From Massospora cicadina (Eukaryota; Entomophthoromycota; Entomophthoromycetes; Entomophthorales; Entomophthoraceae), in assembly GCA_022478985.1 (NCBI GenBank), contig JAKSZP010000208.1, forward strand, positions 62,001 to 126,000: a DNA stretch of 64,000 bases, written 5' to 3'. The translations under genes and the position numbers were made by a program. This document shows, piece after piece, positions 1 through 10,797 of this stretch. A model generated the notes under the pieces. That model was not told the DNA's origin, ran no database searches, and saw nothing but the letters and a program-made list of their open reading frames with translations. Positions within the stretch are counted from its first letter, which is position 1, and every line of letters begins with the position of its first letter.

Positions 1-2223
1 ACATATAAGGTGGACAAATATTCACCAATGGCTTATAGCTGGGTCGTTGCTGTCCATGTCCCGAGGAGTATGCCTCAGCGATATCAGGAGCCTTCCGCTC
101 CACATTGAGAGCACTGAACGTGGCGGAGAGACAGTGAAAATTGTTCACAATTTGAATAAGCCCCACGTCTTCAAAAAGTACATGAGACGTAGCATTATGA
201 AGTTCACAGAAGGGTTTGACTGGCACCGTCATTGCTATGCCTACATCCTCAGCGGATAAAATATTGGCTCCTGCCAAAACATGAGCTTCAGCCATGAATT
301 GCTCTGCGAACTCCACCATGGACTCGTTCTTGTAAAATTGTATGGTCAGAAAGTCGGCCTTCTGCTGCCCCATCTTAGCTGCACCCCAAACAACTGGAGC
401 ACAGTCTCTTTTACCTCTTGATAGGAGATAGAACTATTTTGGAGGTAACAGGTGACCTGATCAACACTCTACACATCCAAAGTGGGCAGCAAACACTTCG
501 CTTTCTGCAAATCTGAGTACCCTTCCACGGTAAATTTAAATTGTTTAAAATACCTGTGCATGTTACCATCATGACTGAAATGCAGTAACTTATCGATCTG
601 AACAAATCAACCTCACTCTGGGATCCAGCTGCAAGGAACAGCCAAAGTAGGTTCCAAACGACTGGGGGAAACATTCCCTTGTTAACTAGCATAAGGTCAT
701 GTGGATGGATGAAAATCCACCAAAGTAGACTCAGAAGAAGTTGGGTTGTGAGGAGGGACTGCCGTGACCCCCAAGGGATACTTGCAGGCCAATCTGTAGC
801 ATTCCTCTTCTGACTCGCCGCTGATTGCACCTTTCCCCCCTGTCCCAGCTTGTTTAGAAAAATGTATATCAATTAATCACTCAGCTTTAACCTAATACAC
901 TGAAACAGGCCGTCTTGCACCTCCTGTTGAAGCGCTTTGTACTGATTTCGCAATTTGTGGTGGAATTTTCTCTCAGAGTTCTATTTATGATCCATTGCCT
1001 GAAGCCGTGAGAGAACGTCCTCCACTGTGCTTTGCATTCTTGTGTGCTGCCATCCAGTGTCACGCGCTTGTCATTTGGCGTCATCTACTTGATTAATGAG
1101 GGTGGCTCGCTTTCAAACCAGCTCCTTGTTGGCCCATCATAGAGTATACAATCACACTCGCATGTCCACATACTCTACCATCTCAGGAATGGAAGGACAA
1201 TTGATTGGCTCCAATCTGCCTGATTAACACTTTCCAACTGTTTAACTCAACTCAGTATTTGGCGATATTAATTGGACGCTGAAAAAGAGATGAACTTATG
1301 GTCATCCATACGCAGATTACTCCACTCAATGTGAAGTTGACCAAATCAGCTGCCACAAAGTCAATATGATCGTTATCCGCCACTCTGTCATGACAACCCT
1401 ATCTCTAATCTGAGCTATAGTTGCTTCAAGCGCTTCCGCCCATTCTGACAGGTATGTCTTAAAGCACTTAATGTTGCTTCCAAACGGTGACATCCCTAAT
1501 CCATTCTGCTGAAAGGCCACACTGTTCCAACAGTTCCCCTATCACTCGAGGTAACTCCTGATTCAACTGTGGAATCAAAACGTCCAAACGACAGTGGACA
1601 TCCATAACACGGTGGTCCACCTGCACCAGCGCCCCCTGAACCTGTGAAAAAGAGTGATTAAGGTGGTCGAGTAGAAGGCGAGTATCATTCTTCTGTGCTT
1701 GAATGAACTGCATGATATCCTCAATCTCAATGTTGTGGCGGGCCAGCACACACAGTAACTGGCAGATTAACGGCTGCATGTACTCAACTAAATATTTTTT
1801 GTTCCATGGGTACTAAGCTGATGATACAGCCCCGTGGTAGTCGCATCAAGATAGTACATATACATTGCGTAGTGAGTTTCTTGGTCCCATTGATTGTAGA
1901 ATAAGCTCAGAGCATGCTCCCCCACCTTGTCTTCGTAGGGTTGGTACCCCTGCAGAAGCCATTCTATAATTCTCCGCAGCTGCTAGGGGGCACATTCATA
2001 GAGCGATCTTATTGATTCGCTGCCAACTCAGGACAATTTCTTAACTGCAAATCAATAATAGCATCTTCATTACTCGGCTCTGTCACCGTGAAAAGTCCTG
2101 GTTCATTGTTGGATGCTTCCTTAGACTCCTCAGTGTATTAAGTGTGAAATCCGATCAGGGTTTGGCGTAACAAGTGAGGGCTTGACATAATGCCCTAGTG
2201 CTGATAATCTACAGTTGATTAGT
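1..2223 (-). pseudogene. Element A: decayed gag region of a Ty3/gypsy retrotransposon (cut by window edge)
   Basis: This is the leader and gag region of a gypsy element read on the minus strand; the rest of the element lies beyond position 1. No frame stays open for more than about 150 codons. The assignment rests on position and homology: the segment lies directly inside a 5' LTR and primer-binding site at 2224-2718, and positions about 105-185 align with the gag of element F on both sides of the F/G junction (for example the shared GAGCACT..AA..GTG block near 108 and 54550). Gag would form the cytoplasmic particle. No zinc knuckle is legible. The gag assignment is inference from synteny. 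Confidence 0.6.
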
Positions 2224-2245
2224 GGCCCCCTGTAGTGAGCACCAC
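2224..2245 (-). other. Primer-binding site of element A
   Basis: Read on the minus strand, the sequence directly inside the LTR is GTGGTGCTCACTACAGGGGG. The same block lies next to the LTRs of C (15205-15232), F (61412-61435) and G (55174-55196). A TGG start next to an LTR is the usual sign of priming by the CCA end of a tRNA. I could not match the rest to a specific tRNA. Confidence 0.6.
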
Positions 2246-2718
2246 AGTTAAATTCTCAGTGTAATGGGTTGATTCCGCCAAGCTGGTTTGCACAGGGTAT
2301 TAGCTACTGAGCAACTGAATCGGATGATATGCAGATTGCTGACTCTTTTTAGAAACCAATACATATAATATGTAACAATCTCCCTGATTGACCCTTTTTA
2401 TTATAATATAATAAGTGCAGAACTTATATGCGGACTACTGAAAAAGAACTCCCCCTCTCATTCTTACGCTCAACTCTTATCTCAGTATTCCAAGTTGAAT
2501 CCATCCTCTGCTTAGTAATCTCCTATACATTCCCTTTTAGTTTTAATCTATCTTGATGTTTTGGTGGAATTCCCTCAATTCGCCAAACTATTGATACTTC
2601 AATAGATTCGCTCCATATCAAGATAACTTTTTTACTCAATCTTGAGGCTCGCCTCGACTCTAATTTTCAATCCACCAGAATTTATAGCTTATCATTCAGT
2701 AATATAAACTTCTCGACA
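2246..2718 (-). repeat. 5' LTR of element A
   Basis: A 473-bp LTR in minus orientation. Its low end (AGTTAAATT) corresponds to TGTTATAATT in F, and its high end ..CTTCTCGACA corresponds to TTCTTGACA in F. It interrupts a plus-strand protease frame that resumes immediately at 2719. The second LTR is outside the window, so no target-site duplication can be checked. Confidence 0.75.
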
Positions 2719-3380
2719 CATTGAAACCCAACTTGGAGCACCAAGTGGTATATGGAACCGCAGGGAAAGAAAGTACCATATTGGTGGGAGTGTACATTGC
2801 GCTGCCTCATTGTTATGTTTTGATTGATATCTCCACGACAGCAATTGTATTGACAAACTAAATTATGACATATTAATTGGTGCTACTTTCATGCGTCAGT
2901 TTGGGGCTGTGGTCAACATGGCGTAAGATAACTTTAAGGTACTGTTTCAGCAGATCCCTGTCTACTTTTCTGCAAAAGAGGTACAACAGGAGTCCACCTA
3001 AGATGATCAGATCAATCTTACATACTGTGACAGAGTAGTACCTATATACTACCAACAGCTAAAGCGGCAGACTATGGTTCTCCCAATCAATTATATGAGT
3101 ACATTGGAATACTGCTACTATTGGCTAGCGCTTTAATGATACCATCCAAACACCAAGCCATTGTGGGAACAGATCTTGAAGTGGAGATACCGTAAGGACT
3201 GATCAGGGAGGTCCTTGGCCTCTATCAACAATCACATCTTGAGCCTAATGCAGCTCAGGGAATCTTAGTAGCCAGCCTTGGGGAAGGCAAAGTGTTTTTG
3301 GCCAACCTGAAAAGGGAGCCTTTTATGGTACAAAGGCATCAGGTGGTGGTTTATATACACCTTACTCCTGTTGACGAGGT
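2719..3380 (+). pseudogene. Element B: retrotransposon protease region, 5' part missing
   Basis: Aspartic protease region of a gypsy Pol. Translation from 2721 gives ..LEHQVVYGTAG, matching LEHQ/VEHQ..VYGT in the proteases of G (about 56715) and C. Downstream come NYDILIGATFMRQFGAVVN and then the QINL.Y.D..VP linker seen in the sister copies. The catalytic DTGA lies upstream and is cut off by the insertion of A. Stops (for example at 2924 and 2999) break the frame. The protease would mature Gag-Pol inside the particle; this copy cannot. Confidence 0.75.
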
Positions 3381-4830
3381 CCGTCAAATTCATGAATTTG
3401 GCTCATTGGATGAGCTTGGTCTCCCCTCACAGAATTCAGTTAGTATAATTGTGGTGTTCTGAATGAAGCTTTGATGGGGCTATCCGAGGAGCAACAAGAT
3501 CAGGAGATGGCATTATTACAAAAATAAAGAGATATTTTTGCATCACACAATTATGATCAGGGGTGAGCTCACGGCGTGGTTCATCAAGTAGATACTGGAG
3601 GCCATCCCCATATTTGGTTTCAGCCAATACATAACTTGAGGGCTGCAGAGGAGGTAGTGTCTGATGAAATAGTGAAGTTACTGGAGCAAGGTATGCTCGA
3701 GTCATCAAAGCCCTTGAGCTATGACTGTGCTAATTGTTAAAAAGGAGGATGGCACTAACTGAGTAGTGATTGACTATTAAAAACTCAATACCATTACTTA
3801 AAAGAATTCATACCTGCTACCCAGAATTGAAAATGATTTAGATCGCTTGGTTGGTGCTTGATATTTTTCAGCTTTGGACATGATTTCAAGGTACTGGCAG
3901 ATTGAGTTCCCCCCAGTGGAATGGGAAAAATTTACCATGATCAACACTAAAGGGGTTTTCTAGCCCACTCAAATTCCACAAGGGCTCTGTAACGCCCTGG
4001 CTACCTTTTAAAGAGCCATGAACACGTTTCTGGGGGATCTCAAGCTTCCATGTGTCCTTGTCTACCTTGACAACATAAATGTAATTTCCAGACATTTTTA
4101 GAGCACCAAGATCACCTGAAGGAGGTGTTCTGCCAGCTCATATAGGCTAACATTAAGATCAAGCCTCGCAACTGGCATTTTTTCAGGAAAAAACTTATAA
4201 CTTGAAGTCATGGTTGATGTCAGCAGTCTCCACCTCAACAAGCTAAGGTAGAAGACATTCAGAAGATGACTCAACCCCAGCTCAAACGAGATATTTAAGT
4301 CTTTCTGAACTTTGAGGGTACTATCATAGGTTCATTCCAAATTTTAGATGCATTGGGGCCCCGCTCTTTAAGCTTTTGAAAAAGAACGCCGCTTTTAAGT
4401 GGATGGAGCAATACCTTAGCGCCTCACACCTCTTCAAATGGCGCTAGTTTGGTACTACAATGCTATGATATCCAAAATTCATGTAAAGGTGTTCATTGTT
4501 CAAATGAATGCTTCCCTTTCTGCTGTCATGGCAGTCTTATCCCAGAACTATGATGATGGGGTAAAGCATCCTGTCATTTACTACAGCCAAAGCGTGAACT
4601 GCAATGAGTGGGTTTAAACTGTGATTGAATGGGATTGACTAGCAGTACATTACACAATCAATTTTGGGTAGATCTCCACAGAGTAGGGTTCGAAGTTGTA
4701 ATAGTCACGCTTTGCTATGCTGGTTACAAAATATTTTGGAGCCCAAGGGCCACCTCGCATGTTGAGTGCTCAAGCTGCAAGCGTTTGATTTATATATCAT
4801 ACACCATCCATGCACTAAACACCAGTGTGC
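3381..4830 (+). pseudogene. Element B: reverse transcriptase and RNase H, decayed
   Basis: RT with connected RNase H, same order as in G. Visible blocks are the RT entry (EEVVSDEIVKLLEQGMLES near 3640), VKKEDGTN near 3740, the palm ..MISRYWQIEFPPVEW near 3880, the PQGLCNALATF block near 3975, and VYLDN at about 4060-4074 where YLDD is expected. RNase H follows from about 4490 with the HPVIYYSQS.NCNE block near 4570. Several frameshifts and stops are present. The change of the second catalytic aspartate to asparagine would inactivate the polymerase even without the stops. Confidence 0.8.
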
Positions 4831-6157
4831 CAACTGGCTATTGCGCTTGCCAACCGTCACTATTAAGGCAGATGTAGCTGACATAATTTATGAGAATATG
4901 TTTATAAGGAAATACGCTGACAATTCACCTCAAATCATTTGGGCGCTGGATAGAATAAGAGGATACCTTATTGAGGGACGGTGAGGTATTTAAAAAAGGT
5001 TGGTGGGGTCACAATGAGTTTCCCCAAGCCCTTTACTCAATCAGGTTGTATTTTGATGCCACAAGGCGGTGGGGCATGGAGGACTGCAGAAAACAATGGA
5101 ATTTCTAGAGCTGCAATACTGCTGTGAAAGTATGCACTTCAATATACTGGAAACCATCATCTGTTGTCATCAATGTCAAGTGGAGAAACCTTTCTGTAAG
5201 AGAACAACTTATTGTCTGGGCAAACCCTGTTTCGCTTGACATACAGTTTCCATTGACGTTGTAGGTCCCTTGTCAATGGGCGCAAATTTCTCTTAGTTCA
5301 TTTGTTAATTATAGATCATCTAACCAAGTGGGTGAAAGCACAAGCCATTTGTGACTTGGGGTTGTAACTGCTGCTAAGTTCATAATGGAGTGTGTCATTC
5401 AGCGGCATGGTTGCCCCCAGTTCATACTCACGGACAACGGAGCTAACTTCACCTCCCATGTCCTTCTGAAGCCAAATAAATTGATGGAGATTACGGGAAT
5501 CTAACCCCTATTATCCAGAATCCAACGGAACTGTTGAACGGTTTAATGGTACTTTAGTAAATATTGTTAGGAAGCATGTGAGGGATCAACCCTCTGAGTG
5601 GAGTACCATTCTCTCCACCGCAATTTTTGTGTATAACAGCAGCTAACACTCAGTGATGGGAAAGATTCTGTTTCAATCACTCTATGGTAGACATCCAGCT
5701 CTGCCTCCGCTCCTTTACCCTTGTGTAGAGGATACAGGTTGAATGGACTACCTATCTGATGGATCTGGCGTCTACGCTCATTAAACTTTAGACTGAAGCG
5801 TACTCAACTAGATTGGCCCAAAATAATTAGGGAGTATGATTCTGATCAATGTTGCCGCAGTGGACTGTTGCATTCATAATCGGGAAGATGTCTTATTTAA
5901 CGATCAACATGGGTTTGGACGGCGGAATAAGCTGACTAGCATATAATCAGTCTCTTTTTTAGTACTAGATGGTATAATCAGTCCCTTTGAGATAATCAAA
6001 AAGGTGGTTGCTGATGCTTACACAATTAAGGACCCAGAAAGCAATCAGCTCATCAACCTAGCGCATGCTAAGTGCCTTCAACCCTAAAAACAGTAAGTGA
6101 ACCACCAGGATGGCCAGTACACCATTGGAGGAATACCATCTGTTTAAGAGGAAGAAA
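4831..6157 (+). pseudogene. Element B: integrase, decayed, with polypurine tract
   Basis: Integrase with the CCHQCQVEKPF zinc-finger end near 5158-5190, SIDVVG with the first catalytic Asp near 5255, and MECVIQRHGCPQFILTDNGANFTSHV with the second Asp near 5385-5460. The expected YHPESNG.VER region near 5515 is frameshifted (ESNGTVERFNG can still be read in a shifted frame). The C-terminal region runs to about 6150 with a YTIGGI block shared with the end of C. It ends in a purine run (about 6146-6157) directly before the 3' LTR, as expected of a polypurine tract. The frame is broken throughout. Confidence 0.78.
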
Positions 6158-6772
6158 TGTCAGAAAATTAACCGAATGGTTTCATCACACTAGGCCGAAT
6201 AACAGAATTCCATTAGTGTCAGTATTGGCAATCAGAAAATTGCATAGGAATCTGCCAGATCTGGTTTCCTCAGAGAGCTGTTTGGGTACACTCGTATAAT
6301 TCAATTACAGTTGACTGGAAAATGAGGATGATCAAAAGTAGTTATATAATTATTTCTTGATGGTTGTCAGAGGATTAAATCCCAAAGGTTATTAGTGAGA
6401 AATGTGGCAATATGGTTCTAATTTTGTTGTGATTGCGATGAGAAAATTTTTTTTGAGTCTACCTGCTTGGTAGAGGTTGTGGATGCAACCACAGCAAGAA
6501 AGAGAAATAACAGTAGTGATGCAGACCGAAAATGGGATCGCTTTTTGGTTGATAAGCTACACTGTACTCTGTAGCATGAAGGGGATATCAGTGTCAACCC
6601 CCCTGGTTTCAGCAGTACAAAGCTGCTTGTAATAAAAATTGTGTTTTCTGAAAGCAACCTACTTCTATTTGATATATATTACTATCTTTGCTTGGGGAAT
6701 GGCGATGTTTATATTGTCTTCCCGTTGTATCAGTGGGTTAACCTCTGTGCAACCATCCGCTGGATCTTATCA
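6158..6772 (+). repeat. 3' LTR of element B
   Basis: A 615-bp LTR starting TGTCAGAAAATTAACC and ending ..GGATCTTATCA (TG..CA). It aligns end to end with the 3' LTR of C read on the opposite strand: AGGAATCTGCCA, CCTCAGA.AGC.GTTT, AAATGTGG..ATATGGTT and TTGTATCAGTGGG.TTAACCTCTGTGCAAC are shared. Removing the SINE and one duplication copy from the C LTR leaves about 613 bp, matching this length. Confidence 0.8.
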
Positions 6773-7871
6773 ATTCCACCGGAGAATTAATAGGCCTATT
6801 CCTTGTTACTCATTTGCTTTTGAGAGCTTTCAGTGAATACCCCAGCAATTGCATTAGACAACCCAAGTTATGACCTTCTTCTAAGACCTGAGTTTCTCCA
6901 GGACTCTTCTGACATGTTTCGCTATGATGAAGGATTTTGATCCCTGCTGGGACACAGGGTCCCAATGGTTTTTGAAACCTCTTGTAAAGCCAAGACTGAG
7001 ATCAAAGCTAAGGCTTGCCTGTTTGAGAGCAAAAGCTTGATTGATTTGGCTCGAATATCATGTAAGGGGATCTCAAGTACGTATAACCCTCCTGTGGTAG
7101 ACAGCTAAGAAGACATGCCCATCTGATTGCCTAAGCTGACTAATATCTGCCAAAGTCCCAGGGTATCATCAACACCCAGGCACATATCAACTTTCCTCAA
7201 AACAATTACTTGAAATAAGAGCCAGGTTTAATCCATCCATAAAGTAGGTCCTGACCTTTTCAGGACTTAAAACCCGCCTATGCTGAAGCCATATCAGTCC
7301 TGCTGGCTAACCTTACTGACAAATCTAGGATAGTGGAGCCAAATACTCCAGACACTTATGTTCGCCTCTCTCTATAGAGGCCATCAATGACATCCATAGC
7401 TTTGGAAGTCTGATAAATTGTGAGTTAAAATCATCACCGTTGGTAGCTCTAGTTGATACCTCTATTGGGCCAGAGCTCACCACTGAGCAACAGAGCTAAG
7501 TTAAGAGATTACTCAAAAAATACTCCAACCTCTTACCTACCTCTACCTACGATTTTGGAATAGTAAACGGCTTGTTACATCACGTTGATACTGGGGTTGC
7601 CCAACTTATTTGATCCTATCCCTACTAAAAAATTAAAGTGAAGAGTCATAGGTGGCTGTTGAGATCAAGCAACTACTTGAAGCCAGCCTATTGGTGCTGT
7701 CAGGTAGCCCTTGAGCCTCCCCTTCTATTTTTATTTTGGAAAAAGAATGGCGGTCATCATGTAGTGACGGAATATCAGATACTTAACCTTATTATCAAGA
7801 AGGACAGATATCCCTTGCCCCTAATCAATGACTCTCTCCACTTGCTTTCCAGGTGTCTATCTTCAGGAGAT
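6773..7871 (+). pseudogene. Gypsy Pol fragment: protease end and N-terminal reverse transcriptase
   Basis: A plus-strand gypsy Pol fragment of a different family from A, B, C, F and G. Near 6860 NPSYDLLL resembles the end of a retroviral-type protease. From about 7440 the RT N-terminal region is legible across frameshifts: SIGPELTTEQQ, then LLHHVDTG near 7570-7590, ..SGSPWASP near 7700 and KKNGGHHVVTEYQILN..KKDRYPLPLINDSLHLL from 7740, ending with IFRRLDK near 7860. The RT stops at 7871 where element C begins. The catalytic YxDD is absent. The integrase tail at 15735, on the far side of C, may belong to the same element, but then about 2.5 kb of pol is missing. Confidence 0.72.
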
Positions 7872-8634
7872 TAGATAAGATCTGGCGGATCGTTGCACAG
7901 AGGTTAAGCCCACTGATACAACAATTGGATGATATGAATATTGCCATTCCTTTTACAGTATTCGAGGTGGGTCAACCTTGGGACAAATATACCACACTGA
8001 GAATTTTTCTAGCCAGTACAAGTTTCAAACTCAAAACCTGCACTAGGGGTAGAAGCAGTTTTACCCGCTTGGCTTAACCACCCTTTAATATCGCCATTCC
8101 TTTTAATTAAGACAATAAGATTTAGATAAAGTAGAAGCAAAGCTCTTCCAGGAACACAATCTTTATTATAAAAGCAGCTTCACACTACCAAAACCAATAG
8201 GTCTACACCGGATACCAACTTCATACTTTAGAGTCCACTGCAGCTTTTTAACTAAAAGCTATTTCCTTTACACTCTCTGTCACTAATTTTATCGTTCTCA
8301 CTGCAGTCACTCCTACAAAACAACCTTGAAGGTAATATCGCTCACTATGTACAGTTTAACTCTCATCGGAATTGTAACCATATCACCACATTTCTTATTA
8401 TCAATATTTGGCATTTTATCCACTGGAAACCCTAATAGCTTAATTAGTGTAATCTATTCTCAATTATCCTCGGCTTCTAATCACCAGTAATCAAATTATA
8501 CCAAACTACATAAACTGCTTTCTGAGGCAATGCAGATATGGCAGATTCCTCTAAGAACGCTTAAATATTATCAAAACTAAGTGGATCCTATTTTTTGCAT
8601 AGTGGGAAGAAACCATCTGTTCAATTTCATGACA
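7872..8634 (-). repeat. 3' LTR of element C (interrupted by a SINE)
   Basis: Read on the minus strand it begins TGTCATGAAATTGAAC at 8634 and ends near GATCTTATCTA at 7872. It is homologous over its whole length to the LTR of B at 6158-6772. The tract CCCCC at 8637-8641 (GGGGG on the element strand) is the polypurine end of the internal region. The LTR interior is split by a 131-bp SINE. Confidence 0.75.
7956..8086 (-). mobile_element. Short tRNA-derived SINE inside the C LTR
   Basis: A 131-bp insertion flanked by a 19-bp duplication with one mismatch (7937-7955 and 8087-8105, AATATTGCCATTCCTTTTA against AATATCGCC..). On the minus strand the head resembles a tRNA: an A-box-like GTTAAGCCAAGCGGG and a B-box-like GGTTTTGAGTTTG, spaced as in a tRNA. 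The rest is a short unique body. It lacks the GTCCCCTGG tail of the SINE at 27191-27480, so a different LINE probably moved it. Insertion boundaries are well supported; the tRNA origin is a pattern match. Confidence 0.75.
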
Positions 8635-9670
8635 TTGCCCCCTTTAACAAGATGGTATTCATCTGATACGTCGCCTACTTCCCATCCTGTGCTAACCAAA
8701 CTGGAGGGATTTCATCTATATCTGAGAGCGGAACCTTCCTTATTCCTCCAATGGTGTATGGGCCCTTTCAGGTGGTTCGTTTATTGTTTATATGTCCAGA
8801 GGAACTTATCGTGCACTTGGTTGATAATATGACACTTTCCAATTCCTTAATTATGTAGGTGGCAGTGCCCGTTTTTTCTACTATCTTGAAGGGTCCAATC
8901 CAGATGCTAGCTAGCTTATTCCACCGCCCAAATCCATGCTATACGTGGAATGAGATACGCTCTTCTATCATGAACTCTGGCAGTCCTCTATGCTGTCGTT
9001 GATCAAAATTGCTATCCCTAATTTCTCTGACTAAACTAGTCAAGTACGCTTCAGTCTGAAAAAATAATAGTGGAGACGTCAAATCCATCAGATAGCGTTG
9101 GGGTCCTTTCCACTAGTATATTCTACACAAGTGTAAAGTAGCGGAGCAGCAAAGGTTGTCTAAAATTGAGTAACTGGAATGGAATATTTCCTGTCACCAG
9201 GTGATAGATGTTATACGAAAAAACTGCAGTGGAGAGAAGGCTGCTCCAGTCAGATTGTCAATCCATACAAGCTTTTAAAGAATATTTACTAAAGTTCCAT
9301 TAATCCGTTTAAAGGTTCCAGTAGTTTCCAGATGGTATGGATTAGTTAGCACACCACGTATCACCAAAAATAGCTCAGCTTAGGAAGGACATGGGAGGTG
9401 AAGTTAGCTCTGTTGTCCATGAGAATAAACTGTGGGCATCCAGCCGTTGAATGGCACTTTCCATTATGAACTTAGCAGCATTTATGTCCCAAATCACTGA
9501 TTGCTCACGCCTCTACCCACCGTGTCAAGTTATCTATCACTAACAGGATGTACTTGGAGTGATTTTCTCACATTGACTAGGGCCCCACAACGTTGATGGA
9601 TACTGTATTTCAAGCGAAATGGGGTTAAACTAATGATTGATTCTCTTGTAAAAGGGCTTCTTTTAATATT
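8635..9670 (-). pseudogene. Element C: integrase, C-terminal part
   Basis: The minus strand carries the gypsy integrase C-terminal half: HGFGRWNKLASIWIGPFKIVEKTGT near 8850-8950, the VEYTSGKDPNA region near 9100, FTSHVLPKLS near 9380-9410, and the region around the second catalytic Asp near 9420. An insertion at 9671-10797 splits the domain at the zinc-finger side, and the coding sequence resumes at 10798. In the 8635-8830 stretch, closest to the 3' LTR, a short non-conserved tail shares a TIGGI block with B. Many in-frame stops. Confidence 0.75.
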
Positions 9671-10797
9671 TGTTAGATTTTGATGGTTGACTCAAAAAAC
9701 TCTTTGAGAAAACCATCAATGCTGATAGAATACTCCCATTGATGATCCTTTGATCCTTCCCAATTTAACTGCATAATCTGATAAATCAGATTCACCTTAA
9801 AACCGCCTTGATTGTGTCTTTATATACCGATTATCATAGCTAATAATAGCTATGATATAATATTATTAGGGCTGGTAAAGAGTCACTTGGGTGCAAAGTG
9901 GTTTCACGGCATTAAGTAAATTGCACCTCATAAATTAGTGCACTAATATTAAGGCACTAAAACAGAATTTTGGTTTTGATAATGAATTTAATTTATTAAG
10001 CATTTGAATATTGATGTCCTGATTATGGGCGTACTAAGTGCTATGAAAGGCCTGTCAACGTCCCAATTAGGGGTGCGTCATGTTTATAAGTCATATATTT
10101 TTAGCCCATTTATTATTATTCATCAAGCTATGATGTAGCCTTGATTGGGAAGATTTTAATGTTGAATTTCACACTAAATGTTGACCCTTTATAGGAGTAG
10201 AATTCATTTTAATTGGGCTGAAATAATTATTATTTTTAGTTAATTCATGGGCTGAATTGACCTGGGGATATTTCATGATTATTGCCATGACCAGCAGAGG
10301 ATTAGCATACTATGAATGAACTCATCTAATAGATGAGTTCGGCCAGGAGATCCCAAGAGGTATATAATACTGGATCCTGGCCAATTTATAAAAACATCTT
10401 TTATTATCATCATCTAAGATCATTAAATATTATCTATTTTACTTATTGGTGTTCATCTATTGTCTGCTGTTATTCTTATCTGCTGCCATTATATCTTTAT
10501 TAAGTATTTGTGTGTGTTTATATTTCTTAAAGAGAAGAAGACAGTGATACCTGCCGGAGAAGTAGTCCTGATTATAGAGAAATAATTCCCACAATATATG
10601 AAGACAGAAGATCTCATAATTTATGTTGCCAATAGACTTAAGAATGGTGAGCGTACTAGAGCTATTTGTCTATTATTGAGGATTATTGAAGAATCTACTT
10701 CCCAATTAAGAACAGGAGTTTTATTAGAAAAGCAAGCTTATATCCTTTGATCCCTTATTAAGCCGATTTAGCTTTCACTATTGGCTAAAGCTTAACA
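9671..10797. repeat. Solo-LTR-like insertion with TG..CA ends
   Basis: A 1,127-bp block that starts TGTTAGATTT and ends GCTTAACA (terminal TGTTA/TAACA inverted repeats) and cleanly splits the integrase of C. Sister copies (about 51205-51235 and 59140-59160) run through this point uninterrupted. The flanks atatt (9666-9670) and gcatt (10798-10802) fit a 5-bp duplication of GCATT with two transitions. It has no gag or pol frame. A TATA-like TATATAATAC lies at 10361-10370, and two perfect hairpins lie at 9832-9857 and 10318-10340. It is probably a solo LTR, perhaps from a copia-type element; a non-autonomous element is possible. Confidence 0.6.

Noticed and set aside
8020..8086. Possible tRNA gene on the minus strand
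   Set aside because: The tRNA-like sequence is the head of the 131-bp SINE with flanking duplication; stems do not pair fully.
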